Shown here one piece after another: positions 27,173-36,244 of a DNA stretch of 64,000 nt (within the stretch, counting starts at the first letter, position 1; every line of letters begins with the position of its first letter). A program made the position numbers and the translations under genes. The notes beneath the pieces were generated by a model. The model ran no database searches. It worked only from the letters and a program-made list of their open reading frames with translations, and was not told the origin of the DNA. Origin of the DNA: Verrucomicrobiales bacterium (GTDB lineage Bacteria; Verrucomicrobiota; Verrucomicrobiia; Verrucomicrobiales; DEV007); NCBI GenBank assembly GCA_029233965.1, contig JARGOP010000009.1, positions 1 through 64,000 on the forward strand, written 5' to 3'.

Positions 27173-29488
27173 ATGAACAAGTCTTCCAAGGAATCCGATT
27201 CCATTCTCGCGCGGCCTCCCGCAACCCACACGGGGATTAAGGTGAAGAAACCAAAGTCGTATGCGGCAGGAGTCGAAGCCGTCACTTCGTCCTTCAAGCA
27301 TGTGTTTGGTCTCGCGGGTCTGAAGCGCGGAGCCGAAGGGATGGCGAAGTTGAATCAGACGAACGGTTTTGATTGTCCCTCCTGCGCCTGGCCTGATCCG
27401 GATGATCATCGCGCCTCAACCGAGTTTTGTGAGAACGGTGCGAAGGCGATGGCATCGGAAACCACGAAGCGCCGCGTTGATCCCGCCTTCTTCAGGAAAT
27501 TCAGCGTCGAGGAAATTTCTCAGCAGTCTGATTACTGGATGGAGCAGCAGGGAAGAATCACGGACCCGATGGTATTGAAAGAGGGCGCATCCCACTACGA
27601 ACCCGTTTCCTGGGACGAGGCCTTCCACCTGATCGCTGAGGAACTGAATGGACTTCCCGATCCGGATGAAGCGATCTTCTACACTTCGGGAAGGACCGTG
27701 AACGAGAGTGCCTTTCTCTACGGGCTCTTCGTCAGGATGTACGGGACCAACAATCTGCCTGACTGCTCCAACATGTGTCATGAATCCAGCGGTGCGGCGC
27801 TTGGCGATGCGATTGGAATCGGGAAGGGAACGGTTTCTCTGAAAGACATTGAAGAGGCCGATTGTGTTCTCGTGGTGGGGCAGAATCCCGGGACGAATCA
27901 TCCCCGGATGCTATCGGCGTTGCAGGAAACGGTTCGGAACGGAGGCGAGATCATTGCGGTCAATCCGATGAAAGAAGCGGGGCTCATCGGTTTCGCGCAT
28001 CCTCAGGAAATCACGGGGATGATGGGCGCCTCGACCCCACTCTCTTCCGAGTACCTGCGGGTGAAGATCAACGGGGATCAGGCCCTTTTTCAGGGCTTGA
28101 TGAAGTCTCTCTTTGATCTGGAACGAGAGTCTCCCGGTGAAGTGATTGATCCGGCCTTCATTGATGAATACACCACTGGATTTGAAGCCTTTGTGGAAGA
28201 GATCGAAGCGGTTGAGTGGGCGGAGATTGAATTGAGGTCAGGTATCGATGAGGAGCAGATCCGCCATGTTGCAAGGCGATTGATCCGGAGGGATAAGAAA
28301 CTCATCACGTGTTGGGCGATGGGGCTTACGCAGCATCGAAACGCCGTTTCGACGATTCGGGATGTTACGAATCTTCATCTCATGCTCGGAGCGATCGGAA
28401 AGCCGGGAGCGGGTCTATGCCCGGTGCGTGGGCACAGTAACGTGCAGGGAGACCGGACCATGGGGATCTTTGAAAAGATGCCCGCAGAATTTCACGATTC
28501 GATTGATCGTGTTTTCAAATTCGAGTCGCCGAGAAAAGTGGGCTACGATGTCGTCAACTCGATTCTGGCGATGCATGCGGAGAAGGCTTCGGTCTTTTTT
28601 GCGATGGGCGGGAACTTTCTTCAGGCAACACCGGATACTGATTTCACCGCCGAAGCACTGCGTAAGTGCTCTCTCACGGTCCATGTCTCGACCAAGTTGA
28701 ATCGCAGCCATGTCGTGACGGGTAAGACAGGTCTGATCCTGCCATGCCTCGGACGAAGCGAAGCGGATCTGGATGAAAAGGGGGAGTTGCAGTTTTCCAC
28801 AGTCGAGAACTCCATGGGAGTTGTACATCAAAGTCAGGGAACGCTTGAGCCTGCCTCCCCGAATCTTCTCAGCGAAATTGAAATTGCAGCCCGGCTTGCA
28901 ACGGCGACACTTGGGGAGGAGGCGACCGTCGACTTCAGAAGTCTCGCGAAGAACTATGACCGGGTTCGTGATTTGATCGAGGAGACCATCCCCGGATTTG
29001 AGAACTTTAACGAACGGGTCAGGGAGCCGGGAGGGTTCTACCTTGAAAATCCGGTGAAGCGTCGGATCTTTCCCACCGCTTCAGGAAAGGCGGAGTTCTC
29101 GGCCGAGCGACTGACTTCCGCAGATCTCGCTGAAGGGGAACTCATGCTCATGACGATTCGCAGTCACGATCAGTTCAACACTACGGTCTATGGTCTCCAT
29201 GATCGTTACCGCGGAATCAGCAACGAGCGCCGCATCCTTTTCATGAACCCCGATGATATGAAGGACCGCGGAATCGGACCTCTTCAGGAAGTCTCGATTC
29301 GGAACGAAACAGGGGGCCGCGTTCGCGAAGTCGACGGCTTCCTCGCGATTCCCTATGAGTTGCCGCGAGACGCAGTCGCCGGCTACTTTCCGGAACTCAA
29401 TCCTCTCGTTCCCATTGAGTCGACCGCGGATATTTCCAATACACCGACATCAAAATCGATTCCGGTTACGGTCTACCAAAAGTTCTAA
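27173..29488 (+). CDS. FdhF/YdeP-family molybdopterin oxidoreductase
   Basis: A 771-residue molybdenum-bis-MGD enzyme. The start at 27173 (MNKSSKESD) was preferred to the ATG 12 codons upstream. The N-terminal cluster region is GFDCPSCAWPDPDDHRASTEFC, with Cys68, Cys71 and Cys86; only three cysteines are obvious, as in the YdeP group. Later blocks are YTSGRTVNESAFLYGLFVR, DCSNMCHESSGAALGDAIGIGKGTVSL, VVGQNPGTNHPRML, HSNVQGDRTMGI and the C-terminal MTIRSHDQFNTTVYGLHDRYRGI. E. coli YdeP is linked to acid resistance; the substrate is unknown. No fdhD or Mo-cofactor gene is adjacent. A pyrimidine-rich leader (27152-27172) precedes the ATG. Confidence 0.9.
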   Translation: MNKSSKESDSILARPPATHTGIKVKKPKSYAAGVEAVTSSFKHVFGLAGLKRGAEGMAKLNQTNGFDCPSCAWPDPDDHRASTEFCENGAKAMASETTKRRVDPAFFRKFSVEEISQQSDYWMEQQGRITDPMVLKEGASHYEPVSWDEAFHLIAEELNGLPDPDEAIFYTSGRTVNESAFLYGLFVRMYGTNNLPDCSNMCHESSGAALGDAIGIGKGTVSLKDIEEADCVLVVGQNPGTNHPRMLSALQETVRNGGEIIAVNPMKEAGLIGFAHPQEITGMMGASTPLSSEYLRVKINGDQALFQGLMKSLFDLERESPGEVIDPAFIDEYTTGFEAFVEEIEAVEWAEIELRSGIDEEQIRHVARRLIRRDKKLITCWAMGLTQHRNAVSTIRDVTNLHLMLGAIGKPGAGLCPVRGHSNVQGDRTMGIFEKMPAEFHDSIDRVFKFESPRKVGYDVVNSILAMHAEKASVFFAMGGNFLQATPDTDFTAEALRKCSLTVHVSTKLNRSHVVTGKTGLILPCLGRSEADLDEKGELQFSTVENSMGVVHQSQGTLEPASPNLLSEIEIAARLATATLGEEATVDFRSLAKNYDRVRDLIEETIPGFENFNERVREPGGFYLENPVKRRIFPTASGKAEFSAERLTSADLAEGELMLMTIRSHDQFNTTVYGLHDRYRGISNERRILFMNPDDMKDRGIGPLQEVSIRNETGGRVREVDGFLAIPYELPRDAVAGYFPELNPLVPIESTADISNTPTSKSIPVTVYQKF

Positions 29489-29501
29489 CCGCGCCCGGAA
29501 A

Positions 29502-29537
29502 GAAAAAGCCCGCCTTGAGGATGGCTCAAGACGGGCT
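29502..29537 (-). terminator. Bidirectional hairpin terminator
   Basis: A 13-base stem (29507-29519 and 29525-29537, one mismatch) has a 5-base loop. An A5 tract on its left gives a U tract on minus-strand RNA, so it mainly ends the DUF2853 transcript. It also lies between the convergent FdhF-type gene and that gene. Confidence 0.8.
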
Positions 29538-29568
29538 GGATTAGAAACGAAAACAGGTTTCCGAAAAT

Positions 29569-29904
29569 TTATCCCATGATCGCTGCGCGCTTTTTGAAGT
29601 GCTTCGCGAGAAGGTAGTAAAAAACGACACGATACTTGCTGCGCTTGGTGTACTTGGCCTTTGCTGCGGCAATGCCCTCATCAAGCTTTGGTGTGTCCTT
29701 GAGGCCCAGCTTGCCGATGAGGAAGTTGGTGCGAACGCGCTCAACTTCCTTTTTGTCGGAAAGAGCGACAAGCGAAGCGTCGGCACGGTAGATGGCAGGG
29801 CCGCATGATTTGGCAACAGCGCGGAGGAAGGCTGCGTCAACTTTTTCACCGGCACTTTCAAGGTCCGCTGTGTATTTTACGAGGAGATCGTCAAGTTTGC
29901 TCAT
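29569..29904 (-). CDS. DUF2853 family protein
   Basis: A 111-residue helical cytoplasmic protein. It matches DUF2853 along its length: LLVKYTADLESAGEKVDAAFLRAVAKSCGPAIYRADASLVALSD, NFLIGKLGLKD and KYRVVFYYLLAKHF. The function of the family is not known to me. It is a single gene with its own terminator, placed between two plus-strand genes. The start is preceded by CCACCACTACT rather than a Shine-Dalgarno. Confidence 0.88.
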   Translation of the reverse strand: MSKLDDLLVKYTADLESAGEKVDAAFLRAVAKSCGPAIYRADASLVALSDKKEVERVRTNFLIGKLGLKDTPKLDEGIAAAKAKYTKRSKYRVVFYYLLAKHFKKRAAIMG

Positions 29905-30053
29905 AGTAGTGGTGGTTGGAAGGCAATGGAGTTTCCTAAGTGCTCTTTATTATCACTGTGAACGAGAATTCGGCAAGATTTTAATTGATAAAGTCCGTCA
30001 TTGGGCCAGTGGGCGAGCTTTACAAGATATGGTGAACACGCCACCTTCCGGGA

Positions 30054-31496
30054 ATGAAGTTCTTGCCTACCGTTTTTTCCGCATTGTTTATTAGTGGCTT
30101 GTTAGGGGTTGGCGCGGAGAAGCCGAACATCCTTTTCATCTTCGCTGACGACCAGTGCTTTGATACGATCGGTTCTCTGGGACTGACGGATATCGAGACG
30201 CCTCACCTGGATCGTCTTGTTGAAAGAGGGATGACATTCACTCATGCCTACAACATGGGAAGCTGGAGCGGGGCCGTCTGTGTCGCGAGTCGACACATGC
30301 TGAATACCGGAGCCTTCGTCTGGCATGCTGAGAAGATCTCGCAAAATCTGAATACAAATAAGCCGGGCAATACCGAATGGCCTGACTTTCAGAAAGAGAA
30401 CTTGATGTGGTCGCAGCTCATGAAGTCCGGAGGATATGACACATATTTTACCGGGAAGTGGCATGTGCGGGCAAAGCCCGAATCCATCTTTGATGTGGCG
30501 ACGAACGTGAGAGGGGGGATGCCGAAACAGACGGAAGCAGGATATGACCGTCCCACTCAGGGGGTTCCTGACAAGTGGAGTCCCTTTGATCCGCAGTTCG
30601 GTGGATTCTGGGAAGGCGGGAAACACTGGAGTGAAGTAGTGGCAGACGATGCCGGGAATTTCTTCGAGCGGGCAGCGGAAAGCGAGAACCCGTTTTTCAT
30701 GTATATCGCTTTCAATGCACCGCACGATCCGAGGCAGGCGCCAGAGGAATTTATTGACCGGTATCCATTGGACCGCATTGAAGTACCGGCCAATTTCCTC
30801 CCGGAGTATCCCTACAAGGACCAGATCGACAACCCGGCCAGCCTGCGTGATGAACGCCTCGCACCTTTTCCAAGAACGAAATACGCCGTTCAGGTTCACC
30901 GGCAGGAATACTATGCGATTATCACTCACATGGACGAGCAGATCGGACGGATCCTGGATCAACTCGAGGCGGCCGGAGAATCAGAGAACACTTACATTGT
31001 ATTCTCGGCTGATCACGGACTCTCGGTCGGTCATCACGGTCTCATCGGAAAACAGAACCTTTTCGAGCACAGCGTGAAAGTCCCGTTCCTCATGGCGGGG
31101 CCGGGAATTCCTGCCGGATCGAGAAATGACTCTCTCATTTACCTTCAGGACGTAATGCCGACCACCCTCGAGTTGGGTGGAATCGAGAAGCCCGCGCATG
31201 TGCAATTCCAGTCCCTGCTGCCGGTCATCAAAGGGGAATCGTCCGGGTATGAGGCAGTTTACGGAGCGTATCTGAAAAGCCAGAGGAGCGTGATTCAGGA
31301 GGGCTTTAAGCTCATCCTTTACCCCAAGGTTCCGAAGGTTCTGCTGTTTGATTTGGAAGACGATCCTCTGGAAATGAATGATGTTTCAGGAATTCATCCG
31401 GAGAAAGTGAAGGCGATGTACCAAACGCTGAAGGAACTTCAGGCTGAGACAGGGGACACGGTAGATCTCGACCCGATCTTTCCGGAACTGCTCTGA
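30054..31496 (+). CDS. Type I sulfatase (CVASR motif), secreted
   Basis: A 480-residue sulfatase with a signal peptide ending near GVGA (about residue 21). Metal ligands lie in PNILFIFADDQCFDTIG (Asp32, Asp33). The formylglycine motif is CVASR with Cys76. Other blocks are SGGYDTYFTGKWHV, NPFFMYIAFNAPHDPRQAP, YIVFSADHGLSVGHHGLIGKQNLFEHSVKVPFLMAGPGIP and the closing LYPKVPKVLLFDLEDDPLEMND. It belongs to the choline-sulfatase/heparan-type sulfatase group in appearance; the substrate is not readable. It is not obviously in an operon. Confidence 0.9.
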   Translation: MKFLPTVFSALFISGLLGVGAEKPNILFIFADDQCFDTIGSLGLTDIETPHLDRLVERGMTFTHAYNMGSWSGAVCVASRHMLNTGAFVWHAEKISQNLNTNKPGNTEWPDFQKENLMWSQLMKSGGYDTYFTGKWHVRAKPESIFDVATNVRGGMPKQTEAGYDRPTQGVPDKWSPFDPQFGGFWEGGKHWSEVVADDAGNFFERAAESENPFFMYIAFNAPHDPRQAPEEFIDRYPLDRIEVPANFLPEYPYKDQIDNPASLRDERLAPFPRTKYAVQVHRQEYYAIITHMDEQIGRILDQLEAAGESENTYIVFSADHGLSVGHHGLIGKQNLFEHSVKVPFLMAGPGIPAGSRNDSLIYLQDVMPTTLELGGIEKPAHVQFQSLLPVIKGESSGYEAVYGAYLKSQRSVIQEGFKLILYPKVPKVLLFDLEDDPLEMNDVSGIHPEKVKAMYQTLKELQAETGDTVDLDPIFPELL

Positions 31497-31557
31497 TCCC
31501 GGGTGGGGGGACTCGCTGATCCGCCTCGATCAGCGTCGACGATCTCTAAGTCGAGGC

Positions 31558-31614
31558 TTGAAGACGGTTTTTATTTTACAATAAATACTAGAACTATTAG
31601 AATTTTGAGATAAT
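31558..31614 (+). promoter_or_regulatory. AT-rich promoter region of the kinase operon
   Basis: The 140-base gap before the histidine kinase contains a strongly AT-rich stretch with -10-like hexamers TACAAT (31577-31582) and GATAAT (31609-31614) and a TTGAAG -35-like hexamer at 31558-31563. The spacing is not ideal for any pair. Just upstream, competing hairpins (CGCTGATC/GATCAGCG at 31514-31535 and GCCTCGA/TCGAGGC) may end the sulfatase transcript. Confidence 0.4.
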
Positions 31615-31636
31615 TAATGGTATTTTCAGCTGAAAA

Positions 31637-33130
31637 ATGCTGTTTTCCACCATCATGTCATTACCGGGAGTCTTTGACCCGGTCGATGATTCGAGCTTTA
31701 GCGAGCACTCGCGTATGCGATTCCTCGCCGAAGGTCGCAGGAGGGTCTTGGGTTCATTCAAGATTTTGGTGTTTTTCTCGTGCCTGATTTTTCCTCTCTT
31801 CAGCGTCGTTGATTACTTTGAGTATCCGGAGCTCTTCGGGAAGTTCCTGAATCTTCGTTTCATTTGTGTCGTCTCCATGTTGGTGACCCTCTTCATCTGC
31901 CTTAAGACACGGTTCGGCCGACGTTTCTTTCGAGCCCTCACCATCGCCTTTCCACTCATTCCGGCGTTCTTTGTCGCCCTGATGATTTACCTGTCCGGTG
32001 ATCCTCACACAACTTACTACATCGGGATGATCCTTTGTCTCAATGTGATCGGATTCACTTGCCAATGGAGTTTTTCAGAGGCACTCATCAGTTCGGCGAT
32101 GGTGTTGCTGTTGTATTTTCTGGCAATCACTCCCCCGATTTTCAATGGCCTCGACACGAAGGGAAAAGTGCTCCTTCTGAGCAACTGTTTCTTTGCCTCT
32201 GCCTTCGGCCTCACGGTCACTCTCGGGGCATTGATCCAGCAGCGATTTTCTCGTGACGAGTTCCTTTCCCGTGAGAAAGTGCGAAAGCAGAAGATCGACA
32301 TTGTCGCGAAGAACAACGAACTGGCGATGACGATGAGGGAACTCCACCATACTGAGAGCGAGCTCATCCAATCGGAAAAGATGGCTTCGATGGGACAGCT
32401 CAGCGCGGGCGTTATTCACGAGATCGGGAATCCTCTAAACTATTCGAATCAGGCACTCTTCCTCCTTCGAAAACTTCTTCGAAACCACGAGGACGACGGG
32501 AATGTGGAGGAGGCAATTAATGATATTCAGGACAGCTTTGATCGAATGAAAACGATCGTGACAGATCTTCGCGAGTTTTCGCACAAGAGCGCGGAAACCC
32601 GTATGGAGTTTGCCGTGATCGACTCGGTGAAAGTGGCCATGAGAATGCTTGGCAAGGAGATATCGGATTCCGGCGTGAACGTGCAGGTCCAACTCAATCC
32701 TGATTTGAGAGTCGAAGCCGTGAAGAACCAGATCACTCAGGTATTTGTGAACCTCATTCACAACGCCCTGCAGGCTATCACCTCAAATGCCCTCCCGAAG
32801 CGGGAGGCTGAGATCCGAATCATTGGGCACAGCAATGGCAGTTTCCTTGAAGTGAGCGTGATTGATACCGGGCCTGGAATTCAAAAGGAAATCATGAAGC
32901 AGCTCTTCGATCCTTTCTTCACCACGAAAAAAGCAGGTGATGGCACCGGCCTCGGCCTGAGCATCTGCTTCCGAATCCTCGAGTCTCACGGTGGTGAGAT
33001 TACCGTGAAGTCCGAGCCTGATATCTCTACGAAGTTTACAATCCGACTTCCGTCCGTCTGTCAAAAACATCACAGGCTTTCAGAAACCAGAACCGAAGAA
33101 AATGCTTCCTATCAACATGCAATTTCCTGA
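31637..33130 (+). CDS. Membrane sensor histidine kinase, six-helix N-terminus
   Basis: A 497-residue sensor kinase. Six hydrophobic helices occupy about residues 41-200 without a sizeable extracytoplasmic domain, so the signal is probably sensed in the membrane. A coiled-coil linker (205-248) leads to the H-box SAGVIHEIGNPLNYSNQALF with phospho-acceptor His261. The ATPase domain is complete: the N-box VFVNLIHNALQAI, DTGPGI, FDPFFTTKKAGDGTGLGLSIC. It overlaps the following receiver-pseudokinase gene by 29 bases, so translation is coupled and that protein is the obvious partner. An AT-rich promoter-like region lies upstream. Confidence 0.9.
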   Translation: MLFSTIMSLPGVFDPVDDSSFSEHSRMRFLAEGRRRVLGSFKILVFFSCLIFPLFSVVDYFEYPELFGKFLNLRFICVVSMLVTLFICLKTRFGRRFFRALTIAFPLIPAFFVALMIYLSGDPHTTYYIGMILCLNVIGFTCQWSFSEALISSAMVLLLYFLAITPPIFNGLDTKGKVLLLSNCFFASAFGLTVTLGALIQQRFSRDEFLSREKVRKQKIDIVAKNNELAMTMRELHHTESELIQSEKMASMGQLSAGVIHEIGNPLNYSNQALFLLRKLLRNHEDDGNVEEAINDIQDSFDRMKTIVTDLREFSHKSAETRMEFAVIDSVKVAMRMLGKEISDSGVNVQVQLNPDLRVEAVKNQITQVFVNLIHNALQAITSNALPKREAEIRIIGHSNGSFLEVSVIDTGPGIQKEIMKQLFDPFFTTKKAGDGTGLGLSICFRILESHGGEITVKSEPDISTKFTIRLPSVCQKHHRLSETRTEENASYQHAIS

Positions 33131-34340
33131 CTACGGAATTCTCTACATTGACGATGAAGAGAAGTCGTTGAAGTATTTCGAGGCTATTTTCTCGGATTTA
33201 GCTCCGATCTATGTTGCCCAGTCACCAGCTGAGGGATTCAGGTTGTTTTCAGAGAATCACGAGAGGATCGGGCTGGTTCTCAGTGATAAAAAAATGCCGG
33301 ATGAATCCGGGATTGATCTGCTCGGGAGAATCAGGGAGGTTGATCCAAGGCCGCTTCGCGTTCTCGTTACCGCGTTTTCGGATCTCGGTCTTGCCGTAGA
33401 TGCCTTTAACGACAGGTTGCTCTACTCCTACTTTTCGAAACCGTGGGATCCTTCCGACCTTGAACATCATATGATCAAAGCATTGCGGCATTTCAGTCTG
33501 GAGCGCGAAAGGGAGAAGATCCTCGGGGAGAAGAGTGAAATCATTGAGCAACTCCTCATGGCTGATAAAGTGGCCAGTATCGGGATTCTCTCGACGGGCC
33601 TGAATCACCACGTCAGAAATGCGCTGACTGTTTTCAGGACATTTTACGATATGCTCCCCTTGCAGTTGGAGGAGGAAATTGGAGGGCCGCCGCGGGATGA
33701 GTCCTTCTGGACTGAGTTTTATGGAGAGGTCGGCGGACAGATCACTCGTATCACCTCAATGCTGTCGAGTCTCTCCGACGGGAGTGATCTGGCCCTGGTT
33801 CCTGAATCCGAGGAATTCTGCATGAAATCTCTTGTCGAGTCGGCTGCCGAAGTGGTATTCGGCCAAAACGGTCCCCATTCCACTTCCATCAAGGTGGGAG
33901 AAGATGTTCCCGACGTGAAAGGGGATCCCGGGCGAATCAGCCAAATGGTTCGGATACTTCTCCAGGAGGCGAAAATGGCGATGCCGGAAAGCGGCGAAAT
34001 CGAAATAGAATTGGTAAGCAGGCAGGACTCTGCCGGTATCAAATTGACGATTCTGGACAATGGCGAGTTGATCCCCGAGGAAGACCTGAAGCATCTCTTC
34101 GAGCCTTTCTACGTGAGGGCGCAGCGACCTGAGGATCTCGGCTCGAATCTTCTTGCCTGTTATCTGACGGCCTTCAGCCACGGGGGAACGATCCGCGCCT
34201 ATCGAAGTCAGGATCAGCGGAACGCGATCGAAGTCTGCCTTCCTTTGGTTCCTCCCGGGAAGGAACGCGTTGATATGATCCGCCAGGTTCGTGACTTCAG
34301 CAGTCGTCATCTCAGCGATAGCAATATCCTGACACGATAA
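33102..34340 (+). CDS. Response regulator with degenerate histidine-kinase module
   Basis: A 412-residue cytoplasmic protein. Residues about 10-125 form a receiver: ILYIDDEE, the phospho-acceptor Asp62 in VLSDKKMPDESG, Thr90 and Lys113 (FSKPWD). A coiled linker leads to a kinase-like DHp with His170 in GLNHHVRNALTVF. The ATPase fold is degraded: the N-box reads LLQEAKMAM, the DxGxG motif is DNGEL, and the GxGLG loop is GSNLL, so ATP binding is doubtful. I read it as a receiver controlling a pseudokinase scaffold or phosphotransfer domain. It is coupled by a 29-base overlap to the sensor kinase gene. A DNA-binding domain is absent. Confidence 0.83.
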   Translation: MLPINMQFPDYGILYIDDEEKSLKYFEAIFSDLAPIYVAQSPAEGFRLFSENHERIGLVLSDKKMPDESGIDLLGRIREVDPRPLRVLVTAFSDLGLAVDAFNDRLLYSYFSKPWDPSDLEHHMIKALRHFSLEREREKILGEKSEIIEQLLMADKVASIGILSTGLNHHVRNALTVFRTFYDMLPLQLEEEIGGPPRDESFWTEFYGEVGGQITRITSMLSSLSDGSDLALVPESEEFCMKSLVESAAEVVFGQNGPHSTSIKVGEDVPDVKGDPGRISQMVRILLQEAKMAMPESGEIEIELVSRQDSAGIKLTILDNGELIPEEDLKHLFEPFYVRAQRPEDLGSNLLACYLTAFSHGGTIRAYRSQDQRNAIEVCLPLVPPGKERVDMIRQVRDFSSRHLSDSNILTR

Positions 34341-34375
34341 AAAAAGCCCCTCCCGCACAAAGCGAAAGGGGCTTT
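34339..34375 (-). terminator. Intrinsic terminator of the aldolase gene
   Basis: A 9-base stem AAAGCCCCT/AGGGGCTTT (34343-34351 and 34367-34375) is followed on minus-strand RNA by seven U. It sits between the convergent receiver-pseudokinase and LsrF-type aldolase genes and may work for both. Confidence 0.85.
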
Positions 34376-34402
34376 GAAAGATCACTCGTTGTATCGAGAG
34401 AA

Positions 34403-35284
34403 TCAGGCGTTTTCAGCCTTGAGCGTCTCGAAGAGGTCGAATGCCTCCTGCGGCTTGAGACCGTCGTGGACCACGCCTCCCACCGCTTTGATCATCGCAA
34501 GGGGAGCTTCGGACTGGAAGACATTGCGTCCCATGTCAACACCGGAAGCTCCGCACTGGATCGCATTGTAGGCAAGCTCAAGAGCCTCGAGCTCAGGAAG
34601 CTTTTTGCCTCCGGCAATCACGACCGGCACAGGGCAGGCGGCGACGACGTTTTCAAATCCTTCACAGTAGTAGGTCTTCACGATGCTGGCACCGTTCTCG
34701 GCGCAGACACGCGAGGCAAGACCGAAGTAGCGGGAGTCACGTGCCATGTCCTTACCAACGGCGGTTACACCCATCACCGGAATGCTGTACTTGTTCCCGA
34801 TGTCGACGAGGCGGCTGAAGTTCGCAACGGTGGAAGCTTCGGTGGCGGCATCACCAATCGCGAGCATCGCGGCCATGGCGGCAGCGTTCATGGAAATCGC
34901 CTCCGCCTCGTCGATGAGCACGTTGTGGTTCATCTCCGTGAGAATCGTGGTGCCGGTATCGGTGCGGAGACAGATTGGCTTGGTGTTGTCCGCAGGGATG
35001 CTGGAACGAATCATGCCGCGGGTTCCCATGAGGCAGTCAGCGTGCTCGGCAAGAGGAGCAATGTTCAAATCAATGCGCTCGAGGCCGGAAGTCGGTCCCA
35101 TAAGGAAGCCGTGATCAAAGGCCAGCATCACGGTGCGACCGGACTTGCGGTTGAAAATACGGGACATGCGGTTCTTGATGCCCCAGTCCGTGCTGTTGAG
35201 CCCCTTCAGGTAAAAGGAGCTGGTGTCTGCGGGAGTGTTGAGACCAAAATTGTCTCCGTCTCTGATGTCGTCTAAATCTGCCAT
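34403..35284 (-). CDS. LsrF-type class I aldolase/thiolase
   Basis: A 293-residue TIM-barrel protein closely resembling E. coli LsrF, which degrades phospho-AI-2 (3-hydroxy-5-phosphonooxypentane-2,4-dione thiolase). Matching blocks are MADLDDIRDGDNFG, LSRIFN-like MSRIFNRKSGRTVMLAFDHG, GPTSGLERIDLNIAPL, VTAVGKDMARDSRYFGLASR, Schiff-base Lys203 in IVKTYYCEGFE, PVVIAGGKKLPE and GASGVDMGRNVFQSEAP. No lsrK, lsrR, lsrB or lsrG is adjacent, so AI-2 catabolism is not supported by context. It could serve as a fructose-bisphosphate-type aldolase. It is a single gene with a terminator. Confidence 0.85.
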   Translation of the reverse strand: MADLDDIRDGDNFGLNTPADTSSFYLKGLNSTDWGIKNRMSRIFNRKSGRTVMLAFDHGFLMGPTSGLERIDLNIAPLAEHADCLMGTRGMIRSSIPADNTKPICLRTDTGTTILTEMNHNVLIDEAEAISMNAAAMAAMLAIGDAATEASTVANFSRLVDIGNKYSIPVMGVTAVGKDMARDSRYFGLASRVCAENGASIVKTYYCEGFENVVAACPVPVVIAGGKKLPELEALELAYNAIQCGASGVDMGRNVFQSEAPLAMIKAVGGVVHDGLKPQEAFDLFETLKAENA

Positions 35285-35395
35285 AATTAATCCGGGTTTT
35301 GTAGGATAGGGAAAGCTTGCTGGCGATGAAGGAAAGGGTCAATATCGAATTGAGCAGCCTTTGAGTCGATTTGGTGGGAAAGCGGGAAAAACAGG

Positions 35396-36241
35396 CTACA
35401 GAAGCGTCTCGACGAAGGTCGCCGGATCGAAGCGGGCAAGATCTTCCTGCTTTTCGCCGGTTCCGATGAATCGGGTCGGGACCCCGAGATCGTGCTGGAT
35501 CGCGACAACACTTCCGCCTTTGCCTGAGCCGTCGAGCTTCGTGACAATGACGCCGTTGAGATCAAGGGCTGATTGAAACTCCCGCGCCTGATTCAAGGCA
35601 TTGGATCCTGTCGTGGCATCGACGACGATCCAGCGCTCGTGCGGTGCGGATTCATCCTGCTTCGCGATGGTCCGGCGAATCTTCTTCAGCTCCTCCATCA
35701 GATTGTGACGGGTATGAAGACGTCCCGCCGTATCACAGATGAGGTAATCAGCACCCATCGCAATTGCTTTGGCGTGGGCATCGTAGCAAACCGCAGAGGG
35801 ATCACCCTGATACTGAGTCGTGACGATGGGGACATCAATGCGCTCCGCCCAGATTTTGAGTTGCTCAATCGCGGCGGCGCGAAACGTGTCAGCGGCAGCG
35901 AGGACGACCGATTTCCCCTGCGCTTTGAGATAGGCCGCCAACTTTGCGACTGAAGTGGTTTTCCCCACTCCATTCACCCCCGCGACTAGAATCACCGCCG
36001 GCATGCCATCTTTTGGCTCCGGGAGCGGTTGCGGTTCCGTGCCGAGAATTCCGACGATCTCTTCGCGGCAGGCTGCGGCTACGGAGTCGGCGTCGAGTTT
36101 CCCTTTTCTCTCCCGAAGGCTGTCCACCAACTCCGTGGTGAGATGAATACCGAGATCACCACCAATGAGGGTCTCTTCAAGATCTTCCCAGTCGATATCG
36201 GAACTGCGGAACCGGTCGATGATGGATTTGAATAGTGCCAT
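35396..36241 (-). CDS. ftsY: Signal recognition particle receptor FtsY
   Basis: A 281-residue SRP GTPase that docks ribosome-nascent chain complexes at the membrane. It has a short N domain (about 1-78) and the G domain: the P-loop GVNGVGKTTSVAKLA (88-102), DTFRAAAIEQL, DTAGRLHTRHNLMEEL, TKLDGSGKGG and GTGEKQEDLARFDP. The acidic A domain of proteobacterial FtsY is absent, which is common. It begins 3 bases after nusB ends, so the two are one operon. Confidence 0.95.
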   Translation of the reverse strand: MALFKSIIDRFRSSDIDWEDLEETLIGGDLGIHLTTELVDSLRERKGKLDADSVAAACREEIVGILGTEPQPLPEPKDGMPAVILVAGVNGVGKTTSVAKLAAYLKAQGKSVVLAAADTFRAAAIEQLKIWAERIDVPIVTTQYQGDPSAVCYDAHAKAIAMGADYLICDTAGRLHTRHNLMEELKKIRRTIAKQDESAPHERWIVVDATTGSNALNQAREFQSALDLNGVIVTKLDGSGKGGSVVAIQHDLGVPTRFIGTGEKQEDLARFDPATFVETLL

Positions 36242-36244
36242 GGG

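Noticed and set aside
34403-35284. An AI-2 (lsr) quorum-sensing operon
   Set aside because: Only the LsrF-like enzyme is present; kinase, regulator and transporter genes are absent.
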